Assembly (NCBI GenBank): GCA_902784465.1
Contig: CACZUZ010000021.1
Location: 20,357 to 84,356, forward strand
DNA length: 64,000 nucleotides
Source of the DNA: an uncultured Bacteroidota bacterium
Lineage (GTDB): Bacteria > Bacteroidota > Bacteroidia > Bacteroidales > P3
Direction: 5' to 3'
This document shows, one piece after another, positions 1 to 8,788 of this stretch. Numbering within the stretch: the stretch's first letter is position 1; each line of letters opens with the position of its first letter. Below the pieces are notes generated by a model. That model was not told the origin of the DNA. It saw nothing but the letters and a program-made list of their open reading frames with translations, and ran no database searches. Position numbers and translations under genes: made by a program.

Positions 1-889
1 TCTTGTCGGAATAAAGCAGATTCAACACTTTGGCATCGCCCAAATACTTGAGATATTCCACCACTGTGTCGCGGCCGATTTCAAGTGCTGCAGCAATGCG
101 GTTGGCGTTAAGCTCAAACGGTGTCTCACTGCAAATCATGGCAATCAGGGCCTGGAGTTTTCTGACATTGGACACATCAACCCTACATATTTGGGGCAAC
201 TCTGTCTCGACAATATAACCGACCACCTGTTCAATCTTAGTGTAGTATTCGCCCTCTCCCTCAAGAAGAAACGGGTAATAACCCTTCGTGAGATACTCCT
301 TGAATAGTGCCACTGTCTTGCATTTGGCGGAGACCGACTGCCACAATTCGTAAGGATGGGCCAGAATGTCGTCCAAAGTCCACTTGGGGAACGTCAACCC
401 GTGATAGAAACGCAATGCCTCGCGGAACGAAAGACCTGGCATCGTGTATTTCACAGCCCTGCGCGACAAGTCGGCATCGCCTTCTCGCATACACAGTAGG
501 GAGGACCCGCTCACAATCAGTTTAAGATCCGGAAATAGCTCGTAAATCTCTTTTATCTCGCGGCTCCAATCCGATGTACCTGGTTTGTATTTGTGAATCT
601 CGTCAATTGCCAGCAGTTCACCTCCACGAATCGAGAATTCCTCGGCCAATTCCACCAGCGTACGTGTCGACATATCCACCGTATCGGCCGAACAATATAG
701 CACACGATGGTCACCCGGCTTGTAGTTCTGCTTCAGATGTTGCCTGATGAGGGTGGATTTGCCCACGCCCTTGGCACCTATAATGGTAATGAGTCGGGCA
801 CTCCAATGGATTTCATCCATCTTGTCCCGGATGATGTCCATGCCGGTATTGGCTAACAACCTGTCACTCTTTCTGAATAATGTGTCCAT
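1..889 (-). CDS. AAA-type ATPase of the DUF4143-associated family (3' end cut by window edge)
   Basis: The reading frame starts at the ATG at 889 and stays open to the left edge, giving about 296 residues without a stop. Residues 38-45 read GAKGVGKS (Walker A) and residues 94-98 read LAIDE (Walker B), followed by an SGSS sensor-like segment near 128-131. Later residues look like a winged-helix segment. This order matches the ATP-binding proteins of Bacteroidales that pair an AAA domain with a DUF4143 C-terminus, often found in accessory regions and of unknown substrate; the DUF4143 part would lie outside the window. A TAnnTTTG box (911-918) and a dyad (925-944) sit just upstream. The ATPase assignment is firm; its biological role is unknown. 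Confidence 0.8.
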   Translation of the reverse strand, partial: MDTLFRKSDRLLANTGMDIIRDKMDEIHWSARLITIIGAKGVGKSTLIRQHLKQNYKPGDHRVLYCSADTVDMSTRTLVELAEEFSIRGGELLAIDEIHKYKPGTSDWSREIKEIYELFPDLKLIVSGSSLLCMREGDADLSRRAVKYTMPGLSFREALRFYHGLTFPKWTLDDILAHPYELWQSVSAKCKTVALFKEYLTKGYYPFLLEGEGEYYTKIEQVVGYIVETELPQICRVDVSNVRKLQALIAMICSETPFELNANRIAAALEIGRDTVVEYLKYLGDAKVLNLLYSDK

Positions 890-910
890 ATTGTATTAAG
901 TTTCACGGTG

Positions 911-918
911 CAAAAATA
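911..918 (-). promoter_or_regulatory. Bacteroidetes-type -7 box for the AAA ATPase gene
   Basis: The minus strand reads TATTTTTG, matching TAnnTTTG, 22 nt before the ATG at 889. No good -33 TTTG is present at the usual distance, so support is the -7 box and its position only. Confidence 0.45.
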
Positions 919-924
919 ATAAAA

Positions 925-944
925 ATGTTGCACGTACACAACAT
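925..944. promoter_or_regulatory. Inverted repeat upstream of the ATPase promoter
   Basis: ATGTTG and CAACAT are separated by 8 nt (ATGTTG-N8-CAACAT), immediately upstream of the predicted -7 box. The position fits an operator, but the regulator is unknown and the arms are only 6 bp. Confidence 0.3.
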
Positions 945-1668
945 TTTTTTTTACAAATGCTGTTTTTGTGCAACACGTTTTATTTGTTAACACATATAAC
1001 GATTTGTCATATAATTTAAAATCAACCATATACAACACATAATCATTAGATCGTTTTTCCTTTTCGATTGTTTTATAGTTTATGCCCGTCTTGATGTATT
1101 TCTTCCCTACCAGCGCCAAACACACCAACCGTTCCACGAAAAATACTACTAGTTGGTCATAATTTGGTCATCTTTTAAAAGATTTGTTGGTCATAGCATC
1201 CATTTTTAGTAACTTCACAAATATCTAATATAAATAATATCAGAGAATAAGAAACAACAACGTTTTATTTACGAAGTCCCTCCCGGGGTACTAAACGACG
1301 TGAAAATTTTGGCCGTTTCTCTTTTTTCACCTCTCTCACTAAAGGACTTTTTGCTTTGTCTTATCATCCCCACCCCCATCTTCCGCGCCGCCCCCTCCCC
1401 CTTGACGCCGGAAGCCAGCGGTCAACGGCATAGGCTCCCACCCTCTCCGGCCAAGAATTTCTCGCGCAGGCACGTGAAGAGTGGGAACTATGGGACATTT
1501 GGGGAAGCAGAAAATACACCGCCGTATTAAATAGGCCGTTCCACATAAAATAAAATAAATGCTTTATACTTTACACTGATGTATCAAAACACACCGAAGT
1601 ATCAAAACAAGGGTTTGGAGGTAGGAGAGTATCGACCAGCAAAAATTTTAGTTAAAAGTGAAAAAATA
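945..1668. other. Gene-free stretch between the ATPase and the toxin-antitoxin-like locus
   Basis: No convincing gene is visible in this roughly 0.7-kb stretch. The left part (945-1270) is very AT-rich and holds three TTGGTCAT copies. The middle (about 1370-1460) is unusually rich in C runs compared with its surroundings. The right part holds two copies of GTATCAAAACA at 1581-1591 and 1599-1609. The patchwork composition suggests remnants of past insertions and deletions. Confidence 0.5.
1153..1194 (+). repeat. Three TTGGTCAT direct repeats
   Basis: TTGGTCAT occurs at 1153-1160, 1164-1171 and 1187-1194. Start-to-start spacings are 11 and 23 bp, close to one and two helical turns. A further TTGGTCA (1670-1676) overlaps the -33 box of the downstream promoter. 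They could be binding sites for the HTH protein at 2059-2352, which is an inference. Confidence 0.4.
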
Positions 1669-1700
1669 TTTGGTCAATTCAAAATATATCAGTATCTTTG
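1669..1700 (+). promoter_or_regulatory. Bacteroidetes promoter of the toxin-antitoxin-like locus
   Basis: TTTG at 1669-1672 and TATCTTTG at 1693-1700 are separated by 20 bp, a good match to the Bacteroidetes -33/-7 consensus. The first codon of the locus is 27 nt downstream. A TTGGTCA element overlaps the -33 box, which is a plausible place for autorepression. Confidence 0.7.
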
Positions 1701-1726
1701 CATTTGAAAGTTAAAGGTGCAAGAAT

Positions 1727-2056
1727 ATGAAAGATGCGAAATTACAGCAAGTTATCCTATCCGACAATGTAGGGTTGTACTCAATTTCATTTAATGGTGA
1801 TTTGACTGAGTACAGAAAATTTGTTGAAAAGTTCAAGGGTGATGCCTAGTTGAACAATATGTCAGACCAAGTGTTGATTATCGGCAATGGTGGCGTTAAA
1901 GACACCAAGACCTACGAAGAAAGCGAAGAGTTGAGCGGCTATGTCATGGACTTGCAAAAGTTTGAGAAACTATTGAAGCAAGCAATGTCCGAAGGAACTA
2001 TTAGCATCGAAAGAAATGTTATTACAGGCATTGAGGAGGCTGTCTTTAAGGTATAG
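1727..2056 (+). pseudogene. Broken toxin-like gene (HigB/Gp49-type, suspected)
   Basis: Two open segments lie in the same frame, separated only by a TAG at 1847-1849. The first (1727-1849) encodes 40 residues ending EKFKGDA. The second encodes 68 residues from a TTG at 1850, or from the ATG at 1859, and includes the segment VLIIGNGGVKDTKTYEES. From memory, this second segment resembles the C-terminal part of RelE/HigB-like toxins of Bacteroidales, while the first resembles their N-terminus; the usual middle portion is missing. The simplest reading is one toxin gene with an internal deletion and an in-frame stop. The alternative is two separate small genes. The intact HTH gene follows 2 bp later, as in a toxin-antitoxin operon. 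Confidence 0.5.
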
Positions 2057-2058
2057 TT

Positions 2059-2352
2059 ATGATACAATTCTTTGATGATGTAATACGACAGGAGTTTGAG
2101 AAGATAACTCCACTTGAGCGTTCCACCTACGCAATGACTGACGGCATCGCTGGCCGGTTGGATTCTGTGATGAAGCGGAAGCACATCAGCAAGAGTCAGC
2201 TGGCAAAGATGACTGGCCGTAAGCCCTCCGAGGTGACGAAATGGCTTAGCGGTGGGCATAACTTCACTTGCAAGACAATCGCACTCATCCAGCAGGCAAT
2301 CGGTGAGGATTTGGTGAGAGTGGTTGTGTCAAGGAGACAAGCAGAAAAATAA
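2059..2352 (+). CDS. XRE-family helix-turn-helix protein, antitoxin-like
   Basis: This 97-residue protein has a clear HTH at about residues 44-66 (SKSQLAKMTGRKPSEVTKWL). The N-terminal 30 residues are helical and the C-terminus is short and basic. Size, fold and position directly after a small broken toxin-like gene match HigA-type antitoxins, which bind both toxin and operator DNA. The start is an ATG 2 bp after the preceding stop, implying coupled translation. No separate promoter is seen, so expression should come from the promoter at 1669-1700. Function as a DNA-binding protein is well supported; the antitoxin role is inferred from context. Confidence 0.75.
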   Translation: MIQFFDDVIRQEFEKITPLERSTYAMTDGIAGRLDSVMKRKHISKSQLAKMTGRKPSEVTKWLSGGHNFTCKTIALIQQAIGEDLVRVVVSRRQAEK

Positions 2353-2428
2353 TGTTGTGGCTATGGACGGAATGACACAAGAGCAGATGCTTGACAAAAT
2401 GTGTAATTATGCAAAAAAATTGAAAACG

Positions 2429-2848
2429 ATGAAACGAATACTTATGATGTTTTTGTTTGCAACACTGGCTGTCGGATGCGGCCATTCACAGAATAAGTCC
2501 ACCGCAAAAAATTCAGCCCAAGAAGAGATTTCATCCAATATCTCGACGGTTGGCATCGAAAAATTCACAGAGATTATCAGGCAGAAAGATGTACTGCTGA
2601 TTGATGTAAGAACACCGAAGGAGTATGGCGAAGGTCATATCTACGGCGCGGAGAATATCGACGTGAATGCCAGTGATTTTGCCGAACGCATCAAAAAGAT
2701 TGAGGGTAAGGTTGCCGTCTACTGCCGCAGTGGGAAACGGAGCATGAAGGCTGCCGAACAACTTGCAGCACAGGGCTGTACAGTGTACAACCTCAGAGGC
2801 GGCATGCTCGCATGGAGCAAGGACTGGTGGACAGTAGAGAAACAGTAA
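2429..2848 (+). CDS. Rhodanese-domain lipoprotein
   Basis: The protein has 139 residues from the ATG at 2429. This start gives a typical lipoprotein signal (MKRILMMFLFATLAVGC, lipobox Cys17); the frame is open further upstream, but that extension would bury the signal. Residues 42-135 form one rhodanese domain, with LIDVRTPKEYGEGH at 57-70 and the active loop CRSGKRS starting at Cys99, the expected persulfide-carrying cysteine. It is predicted to be a membrane-anchored sulfurtransferase facing the periplasm or envelope. It lies 13 bp before a CDF metal transporter on the same strand, so the two may be co-transcribed. The physiological sulfur acceptor is unknown. Confidence 0.85.
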   Translation: MKRILMMFLFATLAVGCGHSQNKSTAKNSAQEEISSNISTVGIEKFTEIIRQKDVLLIDVRTPKEYGEGHIYGAENIDVNASDFAERIKKIEGKVAVYCRSGKRSMKAAEQLAAQGCTVYNLRGGMLAWSKDWWTVEKQ

Positions 2849-2861
2849 AGTCTGAGAAATA

Positions 2862-4004
2862 ATGACTGAACAGGAAACAACTAAAACAACTACCAACACT
2901 ACAAATCGTTCCAGTCGGATCATCCGCACCAGCATCATTGGCATTGGAGCCAATGTCTTGCTGGCGGCATTCAAGGCCGCCGTTGGCATACTGGCCAGCT
3001 CGGTGGCCATAGTCCTGGATGCAGTGAACAACCTGAGCGATGCCCTCTCTAGCGTCATCACCATCATTGGTGCCAAACTCTCCACTCGTCCGGCCGACCG
3101 CAAGCATCCTTACGGCCACGGGCGCATCGAATACTTCAGTGCCATCATCATCGCCGTCATAGTGCTTACAGCTGGCATCACCTCGCTCATTGAGTCGGTA
3201 AAGAAGCTCATCTCCCCCACCGAGCCGGAATACTCAACAGTCACTCTGGTGGTAATCATTGTCGCCATCATGGTCAAGCTACTGCTTGGCCGCTACGTTA
3301 AACGACAGGGCGAACTGTTGAAGAGCGATGCCTTGATCGCATCGGGTTCCGACGCCCTCTTCGATGCCATCGTCACCCTCTCCACCCTGGTCTCGGCTGC
3401 CATCATGCTGATATGGGATGTCTCCATCGATGGCATTTTGGGTGCATTAATATCAGTGGTCATCATCAAGGCAGGTGTCGAAATGGTAGCGTCGCCTGTC
3501 AACGAGCTACTTGGTGCAAGGCTTCCCCAAGAGTTGGTGAGCAACCTCAAACGAGAGGTGATGGAGTTCGATGAGGTGCATGGGGTATACGATATTATCC
3601 TGCACAACTATGGCCCCGAAGTTCTGATAGGGTCGCTGCATATCAGCGTCGACGACACCATGAATGCCTATCAAATTCACGGCCTCACCCGCCGTATTTC
3701 GGAGGATGTGTTTAGTCGATATGGCATTATTCTGACCATTGGTGTATATGCCGTATCGACAGGAGCCAACAAACGCACAGAATTGCAGAATACTGTCATA
3801 CAAACCATTAAACCCATCGAGGGTGTTGTACAGGTACACGGATTCTACTATTATGAGAAAGAGAACAGGGTGTCGGTGGACGTTGTGCCCGACATCGCAA
3901 TCCACGACGAGAAAGCTTTCTGCAAGCAACTCACCGACAAGCTGAAAGCTCGTCTGCCACAAATGAATATTACCATAGTGATCGACCACAACTACAGCGC
4001 ATAA
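2862..4004 (+). CDS. Cation diffusion facilitator (CDF) metal efflux transporter
   Basis: This 380-residue protein has about six hydrophobic segments between residues 20 and 205, then a cytoplasmic CDF dimerisation domain. The conserved CDF segments are present: DAVNNLSDA at 53-61 and HPYGHGRIEYFSA at 82-94. CDF proteins exchange protons for divalent cations (Zn, Fe, Mn, Co or Cd) across the inner membrane; the substrate cannot be read from the sequence. The C-terminal part (about 300-380) is longer than in FieF-type proteins and looks like a second copy of the cytoplasmic domain, as in the longer Bacteroidales homologues. It converges on the oppB-like gene with only 7 bp between the stop codons and no visible terminator. 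Confidence 0.88.
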   Translation: MTEQETTKTTTNTTNRSSRIIRTSIIGIGANVLLAAFKAAVGILASSVAIVLDAVNNLSDALSSVITIIGAKLSTRPADRKHPYGHGRIEYFSAIIIAVIVLTAGITSLIESVKKLISPTEPEYSTVTLVVIIVAIMVKLLLGRYVKRQGELLKSDALIASGSDALFDAIVTLSTLVSAAIMLIWDVSIDGILGALISVVIIKAGVEMVASPVNELLGARLPQELVSNLKREVMEFDEVHGVYDIILHNYGPEVLIGSLHISVDDTMNAYQIHGLTRRISEDVFSRYGIILTIGVYAVSTGANKRTELQNTVIQTIKPIEGVVQVHGFYYYEKENRVSVDVVPDIAIHDEKAFCKQLTDKLKARLPQMNITIVIDHNYSA

Positions 4005-4011
4005 AGCGAAC

Positions 4012-5091
4012 TCACCCCAGCCGCACCCGTGGGTCGAGAAGAGCATAGATGATGTCGGTCAGTATGTTGATGACAACCAAGAGGATGCAGATGAAAAGTA
4101 TCGAACCCATAACCACGGGGAAGTCGTACTTCTCCAGTGCGTCGACGATGGCGACGCCCATACCTTTCCAGTCGAAGACGTACTCCACAAAGACGGCTCC
4201 GGCCATCAGACCTGCCAGCCAGCCGGAGGCTGAGGTGACAATGGGGTTCATCGCATTTCGCAGGGCATGACGGAAGATAACACGTCCACTCCCCAGCCCT
4301 TTGGCGCGGGCGGTGCGTATATAGTCCTGGGAAAGAGCCTCAAGCATCGAGTTCTTGGTGAGCTGAATGATTACCGACAGCGGTCGGATGCCAAGCGTGA
4401 TGGCGGGCAGGATGAGGTTGCGGAGATCGATATATTCGCCGCAGCCATAGTCGTCTACACTGTACAGATTACCAAACATGCTGAGGTGTGTCCAGTCGGC
4501 AAGCTTGTAGGCGAAAAACCAGGCTATCAGTATGGCGGCAAAAAAAGAGGGCAACGACATGCCTAACGTAGAGATAAAGAGCGTTATACGGTCAATCCAA
4601 GTCCCCTTGTAGATGGCCGACAGGATGCCGAACAGGATGCCAAGAGTCAGCGCAATGGTCATGGCTGTGAGTGCCAACACTGCCGTCTGGGGAAAGGCGG
4701 CAGCTATTATCTCGGTCACTCGCCGTTTGGTCTGGTAGGAGCGCCGCAGGTATGGCACCTTGACAACAACGGAGGTGCTGCCTATGGAGAATAGGGTGGC
4801 GTAGGGCGCATACTTGTCGGAAGAGAGGTACCAATAGCTGCCTGCATCGGCATTGTTATGCAACGATATGGGCGACAAATCGTTAAGATAACCCACGAAC
4901 TGCTGCCCCACAGGGCGGTCGAGTCCGAGGTCGCGGTTGATGATTTCTATGCTTTCGGCATCGGCTCGCTGCCCAAGCATCATTCGGGCCGGGTCGCCAG
5001 GAAGGATATTGAACAGGGAAAAAACCAGCGTGACAACTCCCAGAATTACCAGAAGTCCGTAGATGAGTCTTTTACCTATGTATCTGAGCAT
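4012..5091 (-). CDS. ABC transporter permease, DppB/OppB type
   Basis: This 359-residue integral membrane protein has an N-terminal helix (residues 8-28) typical of DppB/OppB permeases, followed by a large periplasmic loop (about 50-125) and five further hydrophobic segments. The cytoplasmic EAA loop is present as IRTARAKGLGSGRVIFRHAL near residues 252-271. Such permeases form the pore of oligopeptide or nickel importers together with a DppC partner, two ATPases and a binding lipoprotein. None of those partners is adjacent here; the gene is instead the last of an operon, 5 bp behind a giant AsmA gene. It may work with subunits encoded elsewhere. Family assignment is firm, substrate unknown. 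Confidence 0.85.
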   Translation of the reverse strand: MLRYIGKRLIYGLLVILGVVTLVFSLFNILPGDPARMMLGQRADAESIEIINRDLGLDRPVGQQFVGYLNDLSPISLHNNADAGSYWYLSSDKYAPYATLFSIGSTSVVVKVPYLRRSYQTKRRVTEIIAAAFPQTAVLALTAMTIALTLGILFGILSAIYKGTWIDRITLFISTLGMSLPSFFAAILIAWFFAYKLADWTHLSMFGNLYSVDDYGCGEYIDLRNLILPAITLGIRPLSVIIQLTKNSMLEALSQDYIRTARAKGLGSGRVIFRHALRNAMNPIVTSASGWLAGLMAGAVFVEYVFDWKGMGVAIVDALEKYDFPVVMGSILFICILLVVINILTDIIYALLDPRVRLG

Positions 5092-5096
5092 GACGG

Positions 5097-8000
5097 TTAT
5101 TTATCCAATCCCTGGTATTCGCGTGTCGACTCCTTGACATTGGCTTCCAACACTTTGCGTATGTTCTCTTTGAGTTGCAGCGTTGCTTTGTCCACGCTGT
5201 TGCGTTTGGCAGGACGGAAGAGGTTCTTGTAGCGCAACTTAGTAGAGAGGTCGAAATTGATCTTCGGCATAATGCCTACGACATCGACGGCAAGACGTAC
5301 CGGCAATGGGCTTCGCACTAGTTCGACATGGTAGTCGTACTTGTTCTTGAGGTTGTGGCTTCCCTCGGCCACGATGCTGTACTTGTGGAGCGAGAGGATG
5401 AAGGGGTCGACAATAAGCTCGTCGCGGAACACGCTCATTGTCACATCGAGGCTGTCGACATGTATCTTGCTGTCGTCCTCGCGCCACTTCTTGAGTTGGA
5501 GTAGTTTGGCAATACGGTCGATGTCCTTGTTGTCGAGCACCACAAGGTCTTGTCCCGACAGGGCAGCAGCGGCACGCATGGTGCTAACCTTAGGCTTGTA
5601 GAAAGCGTTGACATAGGTCTCTGCGCAGAGGTGGAAGTCGGCATGTCCCTCCAAATCGTTGAGCATCGGCACAAGGCTGTCGACGTATGGTATCATCTTG
5701 ATGAGTTCCTGGATGTTGATGTCGAGCAGGTGGAAGTCCATTCCCACAAAGATGTGGTTGACACGAGGTGTGCGGTACATGCCGGTGAGCTGCATACGCG
5801 CCGCCTTGCAGACGAAACCGACCTGGTTGAGGACTGCAACGCCGTTCTTAATCTGAACATCGCCAGCCACTTCGCGCAAATCGTTGTCGAAAGCGAGGGC
5901 TTCCTTGATGCGTGTGTGGAGTGTGAAGTCCACGTCGAGCGGCACAATGAATGGTTTGGCAGCGGTGTCAACCTTGTCGGCCTTGCGCTGAGCCTCGAGA
6001 GTGTCGGGGTTGCTGCCCATACCGCTGAAGGCTTCCATCAGGTCGTCGACATTGGTGTAGTTTGAGGTAAGATAGAGGTCGCCACGGAGAAAATCTTCCT
6101 GGCTAAGCCATTTTTCAAGTCCCGTGACAGCACCTTTGAGATAGAAGTCGCTGTTGCCAAAGACGACATTGGCATTGGCTATCTCGCATATTTCGGGTTT
6201 GTAGTTGAACTTGATGTCGGGTATCTGGACGATATAGTCCACCTTTGCCAAGTCGATGTAGCCACGCTTGAAGTCGACGTCGAGATTGGGTGACCACTGC
6301 TGGAGTGTGTTGGGTTTCGACGGGTCGTAGTTTGCACCGCCCTTGATGGATAGTCCGGCGACATCCACTGTGGTGCTGTCGGCAATGGAGCAATGCAATG
6401 CACTGCTTGCGAAATTGACAGCATATTTCACCTTGTCGCTCTTCTTGCCCTGCGGCAGCATCGAGAAGGTTCCCTTGGGTTCGGTGACAGAGGCCTTGAT
6501 GGAATCCATGCCGCCCTTCAACGAGGCGAGGTTGAAATCGCATACCACCTTGAAAGGCTGATTTGTGTCCAAAATGTTGTTGACAGCCAACTTCAGTGTC
6601 GTCGTACCTATCTCACCTTCAATATTCTTATTGGGTAGATTTGCATCAATACTTGAAGCCTGTACTGTGGCAGAAAGCAGCTCGTTGAAGAGGCCTCGTT
6701 TCAACTTGGAGGGCAACTGGACGTTGATGTTGGCCTTGGGAACTTTGGCATAGATGGTGTCGTAGTCGATGTCAATGTCGGAAAGGCCGATGTCACCTGC
6801 AAGTTTCATGTGGGCGAAATCGCTCTTCTTTAGCTGATTGAGGTTGGTACTGGCTTTGAGGTTAAGGTTGGCTTTACCCTCCATCTTGAGGTTCATGTCC
6901 TTGGGAAGCATGGGTTTGGCATCGGCAAGATAGATATTGCCTTTGAGGGCTGCATCCATGTTCATCGCTCCTAGGAGGTCTGCAATGTGTCCGCTCAATT
7001 CCAGGTTGTTGCGGCCGGTGCGAACTGTTATTTTGTTGATGTCGACATTAGAGACACCACCATCATTGAAATCGAGGTCGGAGCCCAGGTCGGCAGTGAT
7101 GCCGCTGAAGGAGTAGGGCAGCATCGAGCGGTCCTCGAATTTGCCATCTTTAAGTATCAGTTTTGCAGTAAGAAGGGGAAGCTTGCCATTGCCCAGTTGA
7201 CCTTTGGCTGTACCCGTCAATTCGGCTTCGGCATCCAGCTTCATCTTGCCCTGCCAGCTGGTGAAGGCTGCCGGAAGAGCGGCAAGCAGCTCATCTACAG
7301 CCCAAGTGTTGGTCGAAAAATTGAGGTCGACAAACATAGGCTTTTCGTCCTTGGCAAGTGCCACATCACCGTCGAGGGCGATGAGGTATTCTTTCAATTT
7401 GAGCTCCAGCTCATCAACCTTGAATTTCAGGTCGTCGATATTGCCCGACAATTTGCCGTCGACATCCAGCAGCTTGCCCTTATGACCATCCATAGCATCG
7501 GTGACAAACTGCTGACCACCAAGCGAGAAACGACCCTTGGGGACGCAAAGGCTCACCTTGCCGGAGACTTCCTTTCCCTTGGTCTCACCCTTTATCTTCA
7601 TCGCCACATCGTTCAAGACCGCGTTGATCGAACTGCTGTCGCTCTTCATGTCGAAGGCAACGCCGTCGACGTCAACCTTAACGTCGGCATCGATATTGTC
7701 GGCACTGTAACTGCCGTCGACAGCAATATTAAGGTCTGCCAGTCGTGCATCAATTTTCGATTTCTTATCCAGATAGTTAGCATTCAGATGATTGATGCGG
7801 ATTGACTTGAGCGAGACAAGCTCGGGCATCTCGAACGAGCTGCTGGTGTCCTCATCTTCCGACGATGGGAAGACATCGTAGTTTGCGGTACCGTTTTCAG
7901 TAGTATAGAGGTTGGCTTCAACATCGTCAAGAACAAGCTTTTTGACCTCTATATTGTTGTTTTTCAAAAACTCGCGAACGTTCAAACCCACACCCAGCTG

Positions 8001-8357
8001 TCTGACGTATGCCACAGTGTCGCTGGGAGCGCCCTCTGTTGGATTGATGAGGACAAAACCCTCGACCTCAAGTCCGACATAAGGGAAGGTCTTGAAGAAA
8101 GTCAAGTCTACATTGTCGAAATGGTTCTCGCAGGTTATAAACTTGTCCGACAACTTGTTGACAACTGAGGTAAGTCGGGCTGGTGTAAGCACCAGCCATA
8201 AGGCCACGGCAACGGTGACGATAATCAAGCCCAGCAGCGAAAATATAGAGATAAGTGCTATCTTCCACCCTTTCTTCATTTTACGCTTGCCGGCTTTATT
8301 GTCCGCCGTGGTAGTGGTTTTGCTCTTTTCTTCAGCTATTATTTCTTCATTCTTCAT
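5097..8357 (-). CDS. AsmA-family envelope protein
   Basis: This 1086-residue protein has a short charged N-terminus, one membrane helix (about residues 31-54) and a very long periplasmic part rich in beta-strand repeats of the form LxLxADLNIxVDGxY. This architecture and the C-terminal segment are typical of AsmA-like proteins. Large members of the superfamily (TamB, YhdP) are proposed to form grooves that move phospholipids between the inner and outer membranes. The start codon overlaps the end of the preceding lipoprotein gene by 11 bp, implying coupled translation, and the oppB-like gene follows after 5 bp. The AsmA assignment rests on architecture and repeat style rather than on a catalytic motif. 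Confidence 0.8.
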   Translation of the reverse strand: MKNEEIIAEEKSKTTTTADNKAGKRKMKKGWKIALISIFSLLGLIIVTVAVALWLVLTPARLTSVVNKLSDKFITCENHFDNVDLTFFKTFPYVGLEVEGFVLINPTEGAPSDTVAYVRQLGVGLNVREFLKNNNIEVKKLVLDDVEANLYTTENGTANYDVFPSSEDEDTSSSFEMPELVSLKSIRINHLNANYLDKKSKIDARLADLNIAVDGSYSADNIDADVKVDVDGVAFDMKSDSSSINAVLNDVAMKIKGETKGKEVSGKVSLCVPKGRFSLGGQQFVTDAMDGHKGKLLDVDGKLSGNIDDLKFKVDELELKLKEYLIALDGDVALAKDEKPMFVDLNFSTNTWAVDELLAALPAAFTSWQGKMKLDAEAELTGTAKGQLGNGKLPLLTAKLILKDGKFEDRSMLPYSFSGITADLGSDLDFNDGGVSNVDINKITVRTGRNNLELSGHIADLLGAMNMDAALKGNIYLADAKPMLPKDMNLKMEGKANLNLKASTNLNQLKKSDFAHMKLAGDIGLSDIDIDYDTIYAKVPKANINVQLPSKLKRGLFNELLSATVQASSIDANLPNKNIEGEIGTTTLKLAVNNILDTNQPFKVVCDFNLASLKGGMDSIKASVTEPKGTFSMLPQGKKSDKVKYAVNFASSALHCSIADSTTVDVAGLSIKGGANYDPSKPNTLQQWSPNLDVDFKRGYIDLAKVDYIVQIPDIKFNYKPEICEIANANVVFGNSDFYLKGAVTGLEKWLSQEDFLRGDLYLTSNYTNVDDLMEAFSGMGSNPDTLEAQRKADKVDTAAKPFIVPLDVDFTLHTRIKEALAFDNDLREVAGDVQIKNGVAVLNQVGFVCKAARMQLTGMYRTPRVNHIFVGMDFHLLDINIQELIKMIPYVDSLVPMLNDLEGHADFHLCAETYVNAFYKPKVSTMRAAAALSGQDLVVLDNKDIDRIAKLLQLKKWREDDSKIHVDSLDVTMSVFRDELIVDPFILSLHKYSIVAEGSHNLKNKYDYHVELVRSPLPVRLAVDVVGIMPKINFDLSTKLRYKNLFRPAKRNSVDKATLQLKENIRKVLEANVKESTREYQGLDK

Positions 8358-8763
8358 TTTCAGGTACTGTTACGGTTATTCTATCGAACGAGTATGTCTC
8401 CCCAAACCTGTCTTCGTACACCAGCTTGCTTTGGTCTAGTTGCTTGATGGTATATACACGGGGAACTGTCCAGTCCTGTGTCATCTCCATCCAGTGGATA
8501 AGTGTCAGGCTGTTGTCGGAATCGTCGTAGCCCCACTTGAATGCCTGTGCCTCTTCCTCGTGGACATCGTCGGCACTATCCCAATAGACACCTGTGCCGT
8601 CACTGTCATAGCGGTAGTACTCAGTGCCCCGGTTCCATTTGCCTGGCAGCAGACTGGAATCGAACGACTTTTTTGTCTCCTTGCCGCACGAAACCATCAT
8701 CAGAATAATTGACAATGAGACCAGAAACAGGCCTCGGGGCATGTAATGTGTTTTGTTTCGCAT
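8347..8763 (-). CDS. Lipocalin-like lipoprotein
   Basis: This is a 138-residue protein. The ATG at 8763 was chosen because it places a lipoprotein signal (MPRGLFLVSLSIILMMVSC) near the N-terminus; the upstream open frame runs into the hpt gene and is unlikely to be used. The mature part contains LLPGKWNRGTEYYRYDSDGTG and alternating hydrophobic strands, resembling the small lipocalin-like domain common in Bacteroidales lipoproteins. No enzymatic residues are evident, and ligand binding is only suggested by the fold family. It begins 25 bp after hpt and overlaps the AsmA gene by 11 bp, so it is an internal gene of the operon. Confidence 0.65.
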   Translation of the reverse strand: MRNKTHYMPRGLFLVSLSIILMMVSCGKETKKSFDSSLLPGKWNRGTEYYRYDSDGTGVYWDSADDVHEEEAQAFKWGYDDSDNSLTLIHWMEMTQDWTVPRVYTIKQLDQSKLVYEDRFGETYSFDRITVTVPENEE

Positions 8764-8788
8764 GGTTGCTTTAGGTAATGTTACATGT

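Noticed and set aside
853-1137. A 94-residue minus-strand frame overlapping the ATPase start
   Set aside because: Extends 249 bp beyond the ATPase ATG in AT-rich DNA and is out of frame with it. Only a stretch of charged residues looks protein-like; no homology recalled.
1300-1530. A 76-residue plus-strand frame in the C-rich stretch
   Set aside because: Proline-rich low-complexity product of C-runs, no start context and no promoter.
1847-1849. Stop-codon reassignment (TAG read as amino acid) to explain the broken toxin
   Set aside because: TAG is used as a normal terminal codon elsewhere, for example after the S9 gene, and other genes lack in-frame TAGs.
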